From: Pseudomonas iridis | Lineage (GTDB): Bacteria; Pseudomonadota; Gammaproteobacteria; Pseudomonadales; Pseudomonadaceae | NCBI RefSeq assembly: GCF_017980685.1 | Contig: NZ_JACXXO010000010.1 | Span: 62,001-126,000, forward strand | Reading direction: 5' to 3' | Length of the DNA: 64,000 nucleotides | Part shown: positions 16,239 through 24,465 of the stretch, piece after piece | Numbering within the stretch: the first letter of the stretch is position 1 | Layout: every line of letters starts with the position of its first letter | Program-made: the position numbers and the translations under genes | Notes under the pieces: model-generated | The model's database searches: none | Told to the model about the DNA's origin: nothing | The model's input: the letters and a program-made list of their open reading frames with translations, nothing else

Positions 16239-17066
16239 TTGTCTACGGGTAATTTGGATTTCGAACAGTTCCGGGTATTCCTGGAAAAAGCCTGTGGCAT
16301 TTTGCTCGGTGAAAACAAGCAGTACCTGGTCTCGAGCCGTCTCAACAAACTGATGGAAGTGCAGGGCATCAAGTCGCTGGGTGAGCTGGTTCAGCGCATC
16401 CAGACCCAGCCGCGCAGCGGTTTGCGCGAACAGGTGGTCGATGCCATGACGACCAACGAAACCCTGTGGTTTCGTGACACCTATCCGTTTGAAGTCTTGA
16501 AGAACAAGGTGCTGCCCGAAGCCATCAAGGCCAGTCCCAACCAGCGTCTGCGCATCTGGTCGGCGGCATGCTCGTCGGGTCAGGAGCCGTACTCGCTGTC
16601 GATGTCGATCGACGAGTTCGAGCGCAGCAATCTTGGTCAGTTGAAGATGGGCGTGCAAATCGTTGCCACGGACTTGTCCGGTCTCATGCTGAACAACTGC
16701 AAGACCGGCGAGTACGACAGCCTGGCGATCGGTCGCGGTTTGTCCGCCGACCGCTTGCAGCGTTATTTCGACCCGAAAGGGCCGGGTCGCTGGGTGATCA
16801 AGGCGCCGATCAAGAACCGGGTGGAATTCCGCTCGTTCAACTTGCTCGACAGCTATGCAGCGCTGGGCAAGTTCGACATCGTGTTTTGCCGCAACGTGTT
16901 GATCTACTTCTCTGCCGAAGTGAAGAAAGACATCCTGTTGCGCATTCACAGCACGTTGAAGCCGGGCGGTTATCTGTTCCTCGGCGCTTCCGAAGCGCTG
17001 AACGGTTTGCCGGATCATTACCAGATGGTTCAGTGCAGCCCGGGGATCATTTACCAGGCGAAGTAA
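16239..17066 (+). CDS. cheR: chemotaxis protein methyltransferase CheR
   Basis: A 275-residue methyltransferase that methylates receptor glutamates with S-adenosylmethionine. It has an all-helical N-domain (about residues 1-75) and a Rossmann domain with WSAACSSGQEPYSLSM as motif I and FCRNVLIYF further on. The start codon is TTG, supported by AAGAGG at a proper distance and by the usual length. A terminator follows, so cheV-cheR forms a unit separate from flgB. Confidence 0.94.
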   Translation: MSTGNLDFEQFRVFLEKACGILLGENKQYLVSSRLNKLMEVQGIKSLGELVQRIQTQPRSGLREQVVDAMTTNETLWFRDTYPFEVLKNKVLPEAIKASPNQRLRIWSAACSSGQEPYSLSMSIDEFERSNLGQLKMGVQIVATDLSGLMLNNCKTGEYDSLAIGRGLSADRLQRYFDPKGPGRWVIKAPIKNRVEFRSFNLLDSYAALGKFDIVFCRNVLIYFSAEVKKDILLRIHSTLKPGGYLFLGASEALNGLPDHYQMVQCSPGIIYQAK

Positions 17067-17087
17067 CTGGCATCGGCAACACAAGAG

Positions 17088-17117
17088 CGGGAGTCCTCAG
17101 GGGCTCCCGTTTTTTTG
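17088..17117 (+). terminator. intrinsic terminator of cheVR
   Basis: The stem CGGGAG/CTCCCG is followed by eight T residues, 22 bp after the cheR stop. Confidence 0.88.
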
Positions 17118-17151
17118 TGCCTGGCGTTTAATCCGAAATCACCGCAAAACC

Positions 17152-17242
17152 CTGTGGGAGCGAGCCTGCTCGCGAAAGCGGTTTCCCAATCAGCATCATT
17201 GGTGGCTGATCTACTGCCTTCGCGAGCAGGCTCGCTCCCACA
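17152..17242. repeat. REP pair, family 1
   Basis: Two inverted copies of the TGTGGGAGCGAGCCTGCTCG type unit lie at 17152-17176 and 17219-17242, separated by about 42 bp. This is one of five such pairs in the window. It sits in the cheR-flgB gap of 369 bp, which otherwise holds only the flgB promoter. Confidence 0.9.
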
Positions 17243-17377
17243 TTTGCTCTCTAGTGTTCTTGAGGGCAGGGGCAAGCGGCAGAAAAGCGGCATCTGGCGG
17301 AAACCGGTTGCCGCTTTTCTGGCATTGTCGCTTTGCCGATAGCCCGCAAGGCCCCGGTTTACGGGTGTTTCTTGCAT

Positions 17378-17393
17378 TGGCACGCGGCTTGCT
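17378..17393 (+). promoter_or_regulatory. sigma54 promoter of flgBCDE
   Basis: TGGCACG-N4-TTGCT is an exact match to the sigma54 consensus, with GG at 17379-17380 and GC at 17391-17392. The predicted transcript starts near 17404, 32 bp before flgB. Confidence 0.92.
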
Positions 17394-17435
17394 AAAGCTC
17401 AGTTACGAAAAACCGGTCACCTGAAGGTTCCCGAC

Positions 17436-17846
17436 ATGAGCATCAGCTTCGATAAAGCGCTCGGCATTCACGAAAAGGCTTTGGGCTTCCGCGCCCAACG
17501 CGCCGAAGTGCTGGCCAACAACATCGCCAACGCCGATACCCCGAACTACAAGGCTCGGGATCTGGACTTCTCCAAAGTGCTGGAAGCACAGACCGAGAAA
17601 ACCAAAAGCGGCGGCCACTTCGCTCTGAACATGACCAACAGCCGTCACATCGAGGCTGAAGGCTTGGGCAATGGCGACGAATCGCTGCTGTATCGCACGC
17701 CGATGCAACCGTCGATTGACCAGAACACCGTTGACGCTCAACTGGAACAGTCCAACTACGCGGAAAACGCCGTGGGCTTCCAGGCCAGCTTCACCCTGCT
17801 CAACAGCAAATTCAAAGGGCTGGTTTCAGCCCTGCGCGGAGAGTAA
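17436..17846 (+). CDS. flgB: flagellar proximal rod protein FlgB
   Basis: A 136-residue rod protein with no cleaved signal; it is exported through the flagellar type III apparatus. The family motif NNIANADTPNYKARDLDF is at about residues 28-45, and the C-terminal helix is preserved. GAAGG lies about 10 bp upstream. It is the first gene after the sigma54 promoter, with flgC 3 bp downstream, then flgD and flgE. Confidence 0.95.
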   Translation: MSISFDKALGIHEKALGFRAQRAEVLANNIANADTPNYKARDLDFSKVLEAQTEKTKSGGHFALNMTNSRHIEAEGLGNGDESLLYRTPMQPSIDQNTVDAQLEQSNYAENAVGFQASFTLLNSKFKGLVSALRGE

Positions 17847-17849
17847 TTC

Positions 17850-18293
17850 ATGTCCCTGTCCAGCGTTTTCAACATTGCCGGCAGCGGCATGAGCGCACAA
17901 ACCACGCGTCTGAACACCGTGGCATCGAACATCGCCAACGCCGAGACCGTTTCGTCGAGCATCGACCAGACCTACCGTGCCCGTCACCCGGTATTCGCCA
18001 CCATGTTCCAGGGTGGCCAGAGTGGCGGCAGCAACTCGCTGTTCCAGAACCAGGACGCTGCGGGGCAAGGCGTGCAGGTGCTGGGTGTCGTCGAAGACCA
18101 GAGCAACCTCGAAGCGCGCTACGAGCCGAACCATCCGGCTGCCGACGGCAAGGGCTACGTCTACTACCCGAACGTCAACGTGGTGGAAGAAATGGCTGAC
18201 ATGATTTCCGCGAGCCGGTCCTTCCAGACCAACGCCGAAATGATGAACACCGCCAAAACCATGATGCAGAAAGTACTGACCCTCGGTCAGTAA
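17850..18293 (+). CDS. flgC: flagellar proximal rod protein FlgC
   Basis: A 147-residue rod protein. The flagellar rod/hook N-terminal motif (NTVASNIANAETVSS) is at about residues 23-37, and the C-terminal helix (NVVEEMADMISASRSFQTN) is typical of axial proteins. It packs between FlgB and FlgF/FlgG in the rod. It starts 3 bp after flgB, with GGAG overlapping the flgB stop. Confidence 0.95.
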   Translation: MSLSSVFNIAGSGMSAQTTRLNTVASNIANAETVSSSIDQTYRARHPVFATMFQGGQSGGSNSLFQNQDAAGQGVQVLGVVEDQSNLEARYEPNHPAADGKGYVYYPNVNVVEEMADMISASRSFQTNAEMMNTAKTMMQKVLTLGQ

Positions 18294-18308
18294 TCAGGGG
18301 CGACTGCC

Positions 18309-19037
18309 ATGAGCGTTACCGATACCACCAACAGCCTCAGCATGAACGACATCCTGGCGAACTCCACGAAGAAGACGAGCAGCACAACTTCGGGCGGCAT
18401 CGCTTCGGCCACCAACAGCGCCACTGGCGGCCAGGCCTTGGGCAAGGATGCGTTTCTGCAACTGCTGGTCACCCAGCTGAAAAACCAGAACCCGCTCGAT
18501 CCGCAGGACAACAGTGCATTCGTTGCGCAGTTGGCGCAGTTCAGCAGCCTGGAAGGCATTACCACGCTCAACAGCACCGTTAGCGGGCTGGCCGGCAACT
18601 ACAACTCTTCGCAAGCGTTGCAGGCATCGTCTCTGGTTGGCCGCAACGTGATTGTGCAGACCAACACCGCACAGCTCGACGATCCGACCAAAGGCATGAC
18701 CGGTTCCGTAAACGTGCCATCGTCCATCGCCGAAGGCACTGTGACGATCACCGACAAGGACGGCAAAACGGTTCGCACCATCGACCTGGGCAGCCGCGCC
18801 GCTGGCGCCGCCAGTTTCACGTGGGATGGCAAGGACACCAGCGGTACCGTGGTGCCCGTCGGTACCTACACCTTCAAGGCCAACGCACCGATCAACGGCG
18901 CCGCGACGGACCTGGCAACTTACCTGCCGGCCACCGTCAACAGCGTGACGATCAGCCAGACCGGCGGCGAGCTGATGCTTAACCTGGCCGGCAAGGGCTC
19001 CGTCGCCCTGTCCAAAGTACAAACCATTGGTATATAG
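18309..19037 (+). CDS. flgD: flagellar hook-cap protein FlgD
   Basis: A 242-residue scaffold for hook assembly. The N-terminal half has the LGKDAFLQLLVTQLKNQNPLDP signature (about residues 47-68), followed by an FlgD Tudor-like domain and the Ig-like domain containing FTWDGKDTSG (about 167-230). It caps the growing hook and is later discarded. It lies 15 bp after flgC and 30 bp before flgE. Confidence 0.95.
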   Translation: MSVTDTTNSLSMNDILANSTKKTSSTTSGGIASATNSATGGQALGKDAFLQLLVTQLKNQNPLDPQDNSAFVAQLAQFSSLEGITTLNSTVSGLAGNYNSSQALQASSLVGRNVIVQTNTAQLDDPTKGMTGSVNVPSSIAEGTVTITDKDGKTVRTIDLGSRAAGAASFTWDGKDTSGTVVPVGTYTFKANAPINGAATDLATYLPATVNSVTISQTGGELMLNLAGKGSVALSKVQTIGI

Positions 19038-19067
19038 AGCCGACTAACCGGCACAAAGGAGTGGAAT

Positions 19068-20402
19068 ATGTCTTTCAATATCGGCCTTAGCGGTCTCTAT
19101 GCAGCCAACAAACAACTGGACGTGACCGGCAACAACATCGCCAACGTCGCGACTGCCGGTTTCAAATCTTCCCGTGCAGAGTTTGAAGACGTCTATTCGG
19201 CGACCAAACTGGGCAGCGGTAGCAAGGTCATCGGTAACGGTGTGCGTCTGGCCAACGTTTCGCAGCAGTTCACCCAGGGTGACATCAACAACACCGGTAA
19301 CGTGTTGGACATGGGCATCAACGGCTCGGGTTTCTTCACCATGAGCAATAACGGCTCCATCTCCTATACCCGTGCCGGTACGTTCAAAGTCGACAATGCC
19401 GGTTTCATCACCAACACCGATTACACTTCGCGTCTGCAAGGTTACGGTGTGGATGCCAACGGCAAGATCATCAACGGTGTGTTGACCGATCTGAAAATCG
19501 ACACCTCGAACCTGGCGCCGAAGTCAACTTCGGCCGTTGGGTCGAGCATCAACTTGAACTCTTCGTCCCCCGTGATCGTTGATACTGGCGCCAACGCCGT
19601 CATATTCGATCCGTCCAAGGTCGAGACTTACACCAAGTCGTTCAGCACCCCGATCTATGATACGCAAGGCAACAAGCACGACATGGATCAGTATGTGGTG
19701 AAGACGGGCGAAAATACCTGGAAGGTGTACACGTTGGTCGACGGTCGTAACCCGGATGCAACGGGTAGCGATCCAAAAACCACTCCGCCAGTGGCATCGA
19801 CCCTGACCTTTGACTCTGCAGGCAAGTTGACTCAGGTCAGCACACCAAACCCGGCAGATCCGGCCAATCCGATCATCAGCAGCGACCTGAAGATGACAGG
19901 CTGGGTGCCGGGTAATGTGATCAACGGTAACTTTGTTCCTAACGGCGCAGCAGCAAACCCGGCGGGTGTGACCATTTCGATGGCCAAGACCACCCAGTAC
20001 AACGCGGACAACTCGCGTACGATCCCGACTCAGGATGGTTACGCCACTGGCCAAATCACCAATCTGACCATCGACGGCACCGGTACGCTGTTTGCCAACT
20101 TCAGTAACAACCAAAGCAAAGCCATCGGCCAGGTTGCATTGGCCAGTTTCACTAACGAGCAGGGTTTGCAGGCTATCGGTGGTACTAGCTGGAAAGAAAC
20201 CTTTGCTTCCGGTATCCCGGGTTACGACGCTCCGGAAACCGGTACTCTGGGTTCCATCCAGTCCAACTCGCTGGAAGAGTCGAACGTTAACCTGACCAAT
20301 GAGCTGGTTGATCTGATCAAGGGTCAATCGAACTATCAGGCGAACGCGAAAACGATTTCGACTCAGAGCACGATCATGCAGACCATTATTCAGATGGCTT
20401 GA
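19068..20402 (+). CDS. flgE: flagellar hook protein FlgE
   Basis: A 444-residue hook subunit. The N-terminal rod/hook motif (VTGNNIANVATAGFKSSRAEF) is at about residues 23-43, a variable central domain follows, and the C-terminal axial helix (ELVDLIKGQSNYQANAKTI) is present. The GGAG of a strong site precedes the ATG. A terminator follows at once, and flgF-L, which continue the operon in many Pseudomonas, are absent; the next gene is convergent nrdA. Confidence 0.94.
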   Translation: MSFNIGLSGLYAANKQLDVTGNNIANVATAGFKSSRAEFEDVYSATKLGSGSKVIGNGVRLANVSQQFTQGDINNTGNVLDMGINGSGFFTMSNNGSISYTRAGTFKVDNAGFITNTDYTSRLQGYGVDANGKIINGVLTDLKIDTSNLAPKSTSAVGSSINLNSSSPVIVDTGANAVIFDPSKVETYTKSFSTPIYDTQGNKHDMDQYVVKTGENTWKVYTLVDGRNPDATGSDPKTTPPVASTLTFDSAGKLTQVSTPNPADPANPIISSDLKMTGWVPGNVINGNFVPNGAAANPAGVTISMAKTTQYNADNSRTIPTQDGYATGQITNLTIDGTGTLFANFSNNQSKAIGQVALASFTNEQGLQAIGGTSWKETFASGIPGYDAPETGTLGSIQSNSLEESNVNLTNELVDLIKGQSNYQANAKTISTQSTIMQTIIQMA

Positions 20403-20426
20403 TTCTGGGTTTTTGGCTGTAAAGGG

Positions 20427-20452
20427 AGCCCCTCTTTTTGAGGGGCTTTTTT
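20427..20452 (+). terminator. intrinsic terminator of flgBCDE
   Basis: The stem AGCCCCTC/GAGGGGCT has a five-T loop and is followed by six T, 24 bp after the flgE stop. Confidence 0.88.
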
Positions 20453-20479
20453 GTGGGTGGCGTTTTTGGTATCGGGGGG

Positions 20480-20670
20480 GATATCCGTTGCTGCGGTGAT
20501 CATTGCTTGAGGTTGCGCCCTGACGTTCGGCCCTCTCCCGAGGGAGAGGGAGCGGACTTGTGGTCTATTCAGAGCTTGAACTCGACTCGGTACTCACCTC
20601 GGTATATCTCTCCCAATCACCGCGGTCAGTCCCCTCTCCCTCCGGGAGAGGGTTAGGGTGAGGGGCTTTT
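20480..20670. repeat. mosaic intergenic repeat between flgE and nrdA
   Basis: The left part (20480-20533) matches two separate pieces of the repeat at 31629-31735 (ATATCCGTTGCTGCGGT, then TGACGTTCGGCCC). The right part (20532-20670) matches the inverted-repeat element at 43887-44070 (CCCTCTCCC and GGGAGAGGG arms with GTGAGGGG). The 397-bp gap therefore holds a fusion of two repeat families and no gene. Confidence 0.7.
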
Positions 20671-20726
20671 GATCTTTTGCCCCTTCGGCAAGCCGAGCGA
20701 AGGCGATGCCCCAACCCCCAAAAAAC

Positions 20727-20763
20727 AAAACCCCCGACAAACCAGAAGTCTGTCGGGGGTTTT
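20727..20763 (-). terminator. intrinsic terminator of nrdA
   Basis: Read on minus, the stem CCCCCGACA/TGTCGGGGG is followed by T residues, 37 bp after the nrdA stop. It implies that nrdA is transcribed alone. Confidence 0.85.
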
Positions 20764-20799
20764 CATTCAGGCGCCTTTCGACACCTGAACATGCTCAGC

Positions 20800-23694
20800 T
20801 TATTGGCAAGCTTCGCAATCCGGCTCGTCAATCGCGCAAGCCTTTGGCACTGGAGCAGGACCGGCAGGAGCAGCCAGGACCGAATCATCACCGTGGTTGC
20901 CGCCGCTGGAAACAGCGTTCAGCTTGCCAGTGTTGATGGTCGACTTCTCGGTGCTGGTCGCGGCCAGGGCACGGAGGTAGTAGGTGGTTTTCAGACCACG
21001 GTACCAAGCCATGCGGTAGGTCACGTCCAGCTTCTTGCCCGATGCGCCGGCGATGTACAGGTTCAGCGACTGGGCCTGGTCGATCCACTTCTGACGACGG
21101 CTGGCCGCGTCAACGATCCACTTGGTGTCCACTTCGAACGCGGTTGCGTAGAGCTCTTTGAGTTCTTGCGGGATGCGCTCGATCTGCTGAACCGAACCGT
21201 CGTAGTACTTCAGGTCGTTGATCATGACCGAGTCCCACAGACCGCGCGCCTTGAGGTCGCGAACCAGGTACGGGTTGATCACGGTGAATTCGCCCGACAG
21301 GTTCGATTTCACATAAAGGTTCTGGTAGGTCGGTTCGATCGACTGCGATACGCCGGTGATGTTGGCGATGGTTGCGGTCGGTGCGATGGCCATGATGTTG
21401 GAGTTACGAATGCCTTTCTGTACACGGGCGCGAACCGGTGCCCAGTCCAGGGATTCGTTCAGGTCAACGTCGATGTACTTCTGGCCACGTTGTTCGATCA
21501 GGATCTGTTGCGAATCCAGCGGCAGGATGCCTTTGGACCACAGCGAACCCTGGAACGTCTCGTAAGCGCCGCGCTCGTCAGCCAGGTCGCAAGAGGCCTG
21601 GATGGCGTAGTAGCTGACCGCTTCCATCGACTTGTCGGCAAACTCGACGGCAGCGTCGGAGCCGTAGGCGATGTGCTGCAGGTACAAAGCGTCCTGGAAG
21701 CCCATGATGCCCAGACCTACCGGACGGTGGCGGAAGTTGGAGTTCTTCGCCTGCGGTACCGAGTAGTAGTTGATGTCGATCACGTTATCGAGCATGCGCA
21801 CGGCGGTGTTCACGGTGCGTTGCAGTTTAACGGTGTCCAGCTTGCCGTCGACGATGTGGTTCGGCAGGTTGATCGAGCCCAGGTTGCAGACCGCGATCTC
21901 GTCCTTATTGGTGTTCAAGGTGATCTCGGTGCACAGGTTCGAGCTGTGAACCACGCCGACGTGCTGCTGCGGGCTACGCAGGTTGCACGGGTCTTTGAAG
22001 GTCAGCCATGGGTGGCCGGTTTCGAAGAGCATGGACAGCATTTTGCGCCACAGGTCTTTGGCCTGGATGGTCTTGAACAGCTTGATCTTGCCCGGGTACT
22101 GGGACAGCGCTTCGTAGTATTCGTAACGCTCTTCGAACGCCTTGCCGGTCAGGTCGTGCAGATCCGGTACTTCGGATGGCGAGAACAGGGTCCACGGGCC
22201 GTCATCGAAGACGCGCTTCATGAACAGGTCAGGGATCCAGTTGGCAGTGTTCATGTCGTGGGTACGACGACGATCATCACCGGTGTTCTTGCGCAGCTCG
22301 ATGAACTCCTCGATGTCCATGTGCCAGGTTTCCAGGTAAGCACACACAGCGCCTTTGCGCTTGCCACCCTGGTTAACGGCTACAGCGGTGTCGTTCACGA
22401 CTTTGAGGAACGGAACCACGCCTTGCGACTTGCCGTTGGTGCCTTTGATGTACGAACCCAGCGCACGGACCGGAGTCCAGTCGTTGCCCAGGCCGCCAGC
22501 AAATTTCGACAACATGGCGTTGTCGTGAATCGCGTGGTAAATGCCCGACAGGTCATCCGGCACGGTGGTCAGGTAGCAGCTCGACAGCTGAGGACGCAGG
22601 GTACCGGCGTTGAACAGGGTCGGAGTCGAAGCCATGTAGTCGAACGAGGACAGCAGGTTGTAGAACTCGATCGCACGGTCTTCTTTGTTCTTCTCTTCGA
22701 TCGCCAGGCCCATGGCCACGCGCATGAAGAAGATCTGCGGCAGTTCGAAACGCACGCCATCCTTGTGGATGAAGTAGCGGTCGTACAGGGTCTGCAGGCC
22801 CAGGTAGGTGAATTGCTGATCGCGCTCGTGGTTGATCGCCTTGCCCAGTTTTTCCAGGTCGAAGGTGGCCAGCACAGGGTTCAGCAGTTCGAACTCGATA
22901 CCTTTGGCGATGTAAGCCGGCAGGGCCTTGGCGTACAGGTCGGCCATTTCGTGGTGAGTGGCGCTCTCGGCCACTTCCAGGAAGTTCAGGCCTTCGGCAC
23001 GCAGGGTGTCCATCAGCAGGCGGGCGGTCACGAACGAGTAGTTCGGCTCGCGCTCGACCAGCGTACGGGCGGTCATCACCAAAGCGGTGTTGACGTCGGT
23101 CAGGGCCACGCCGTCGTACAGGTTTTTCAGGGTTTCGCGCTGGATCAGGTCGCCGTCGACTTCAGCCAGACCTTCGCAGGCTTCGGTGACGATGGTGTTC
23201 AGGCGACCCATGTCCAGCGGCGCCAGGCTGCCGTCGGCACGGGTGATGCGGATCGACGGATGCGCGTTGACGGCTTCTTCGGCCGGGGCGTGGGCAGCGC
23301 GTTCTTTCGAACGACCGTCGCGGTAGATCACGTAGTCGCGAGCGACTTTCTGCTCACCGGCACGCATCAGGGCCAGTTCGACCTGGTCCTGGATTTCTTC
23401 GATGTGGATGGTGCCGCCCGAAGGCATGCGACGCTTGAAGGTCGCGGTGACCTGTTCGGTCAGGCGGGCAACGGTGTCGTGGATTCGCGACGAAGCGGCA
23501 GCGGTGCCGCCCTCAACTGCGAGAAACGCTTTGGTGATAGCGACGGTGATCTTGTCATCGGTGTAAGGAACGACAGTGCCATTACGCTTGATCACGCGCA
23601 GTTGACCAGGCGCGGTGGCTGCCAGATCCGAATTCGAATCAGCGGCCTGCGGCAAGGTGCCCTGCGGGTTCTCGCGAGTTGTGTCGGTTTGCAT
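20800..23694 (-). CDS. nrdA: class Ia ribonucleotide reductase large subunit NrdA
   Basis: A 964-residue cytosolic enzyme reducing ribonucleoside diphosphates with the radical subunit NrdB. It has two N-terminal ATP-cones (about residues 30-125 and 150-235), as known for P. aeruginosa NrdA, then the catalytic barrel with active-site cysteines in SSCYL and NLCTEITLN/AVCNLGSINL. The redox Cys pair is C-E-A-C near the end. GGAG lies 10 bp before the chosen ATG, while an ATG six codons upstream lies before that site. nrdB is not downstream; a terminator and flgE are. An NrdR-like palindrome and a DnaA box lie upstream. Confidence 0.96.
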   Translation of the reverse strand: MQTDTTRENPQGTLPQAADSNSDLAATAPGQLRVIKRNGTVVPYTDDKITVAITKAFLAVEGGTAAASSRIHDTVARLTEQVTATFKRRMPSGGTIHIEEIQDQVELALMRAGEQKVARDYVIYRDGRSKERAAHAPAEEAVNAHPSIRITRADGSLAPLDMGRLNTIVTEACEGLAEVDGDLIQRETLKNLYDGVALTDVNTALVMTARTLVEREPNYSFVTARLLMDTLRAEGLNFLEVAESATHHEMADLYAKALPAYIAKGIEFELLNPVLATFDLEKLGKAINHERDQQFTYLGLQTLYDRYFIHKDGVRFELPQIFFMRVAMGLAIEEKNKEDRAIEFYNLLSSFDYMASTPTLFNAGTLRPQLSSCYLTTVPDDLSGIYHAIHDNAMLSKFAGGLGNDWTPVRALGSYIKGTNGKSQGVVPFLKVVNDTAVAVNQGGKRKGAVCAYLETWHMDIEEFIELRKNTGDDRRRTHDMNTANWIPDLFMKRVFDDGPWTLFSPSEVPDLHDLTGKAFEERYEYYEALSQYPGKIKLFKTIQAKDLWRKMLSMLFETGHPWLTFKDPCNLRSPQQHVGVVHSSNLCTEITLNTNKDEIAVCNLGSINLPNHIVDGKLDTVKLQRTVNTAVRMLDNVIDINYYSVPQAKNSNFRHRPVGLGIMGFQDALYLQHIAYGSDAAVEFADKSMEAVSYYAIQASCDLADERGAYETFQGSLWSKGILPLDSQQILIEQRGQKYIDVDLNESLDWAPVRARVQKGIRNSNIMAIAPTATIANITGVSQSIEPTYQNLYVKSNLSGEFTVINPYLVRDLKARGLWDSVMINDLKYYDGSVQQIERIPQELKELYATAFEVDTKWIVDAASRRQKWIDQAQSLNLYIAGASGKKLDVTYRMAWYRGLKTTYYLRALAATSTEKSTINTGKLNAVSSGGNHGDDSVLAAPAGPAPVPKACAIDEPDCEACQ

Positions 23695-24052
23695 GAGGGA
23701 TTGTCTCCACATTCTCTATGTTTGTTTGGGCACCATCATGGTGCTCACCGTTCTGTCCCGAAGCACTACAACCGACGAGAGTCGGCATTCACAACTTCGG
23801 AGCAGTAGGAAAAAGGCTACGACGCCGCATCCTTGCCGAAGTTTTTGGTTGCGAGCACATGCTCGAACCGGATTCCTTTCGGATGACAGTAATGACTGCA
23901 ACACCCATACCGTTTTATCCGTTCGGGGCTATAAAAACGGTGCCATCCGCCAGTGCGGTCTGGTCTTCGAAAAACTTGCTGCGTTCAAGCTGAAACTCGC
24001 CATAAATCGCTTGAGTTTCAGTTCTGAAATGTGGTTGGCCTTTTAAGGCAAA

Positions 24053-24068
24053 AACCCTACATGTAGGG
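24053..24068. promoter_or_regulatory. NrdR-box-like palindrome upstream of nrdA
   Basis: ACCCTACATGTAGGGT is a perfect 16-bp inverted repeat. It matches 12 of 16 positions of the NrdR box consensus acaCwAtATaTwGtgt, including all six most conserved bases. A weaker half-site lies about 30 bp further from nrdA (24083-24098). NrdR represses nrd genes when dATP is high, so the position fits. Confidence 0.6.
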
Positions 24069-24127
24069 TCTCTGTTTTCGCCGTGCTACAAGATAATGCG
24101 TTTTAAGGGGTGTTGCAACGTACGGAC

Positions 24128-24136
24128 TGTGGATAA
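24128..24136. promoter_or_regulatory. DnaA box upstream of nrdA
   Basis: TGTGGATAA is the exact complement of the DnaA box TTATCCACA. E. coli nrdAB is known to be controlled by DnaA through such boxes, which ties dNTP supply to replication start. Only one perfect box is seen here. Confidence 0.5.
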
Positions 24137-24227
24137 ACCTGTGCGTAAATTGTGTAAGAAACCTTGAATTCCCGTGTAGGCCGCGAACCTGCTGACCTAG
24201 ACCGTTTGTCACTGTTTTTCCGCCGAC

Positions 24228-24249
24228 AAAATCGCTTCAGCGGTTTTTT
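24228..24249 (+). terminator. isolated terminator-like hairpin upstream of the response regulator
   Basis: The stem AAAATCGC/GCGGTTTT has a TTCA loop and the T run continues to six. No gene precedes it on plus, so it may end a small RNA or attenuate the response regulator transcript. Confidence 0.4.
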
Positions 24250-24465
24250 AAGGGCGCGAACCCTATCACAAAATCTGGCCTTGTCCGAACGCATTTACCG
24301 ACTTGTGTTCTGGCTGTACGCCGTTTATACAATCGGCCCATGCACAGGCATTCTTATCCTCCCAGGACATGACAAATGAACGGGAGGATTCAGAAAAATT
24401 TAGGACCGAGCCTGGCAGGGCATCGCCTTCCTTCTATTAATAAAAACAGCAAGCAGAGGTCACCG

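Larger units (their letters stand above)
23695..24465. other. nrdA / two-component intergenic control region
   Basis: About 770 bp with no convincing gene. It holds the divergent promoters of nrdA and the downstream response regulator, a 16-bp palindrome, a DnaA box and an isolated hairpin with T run. A 143-codon plus-strand frame over the first half has no family character and was not accepted. Confidence 0.5.

Noticed and set aside
20677..23808. A plus-strand open frame of over 1000 codons opposite nrdA
   Set aside because: It mirrors the nrdA codon pattern in a high-GC genome, has no family motifs and no ribosome-binding site; nrdA is certain.
23615..24046. A 143-codon plus-strand frame over the nrdA start and leader
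   Set aside because: Half lies opposite nrdA and the rest in its control region; the composition is not protein-like.
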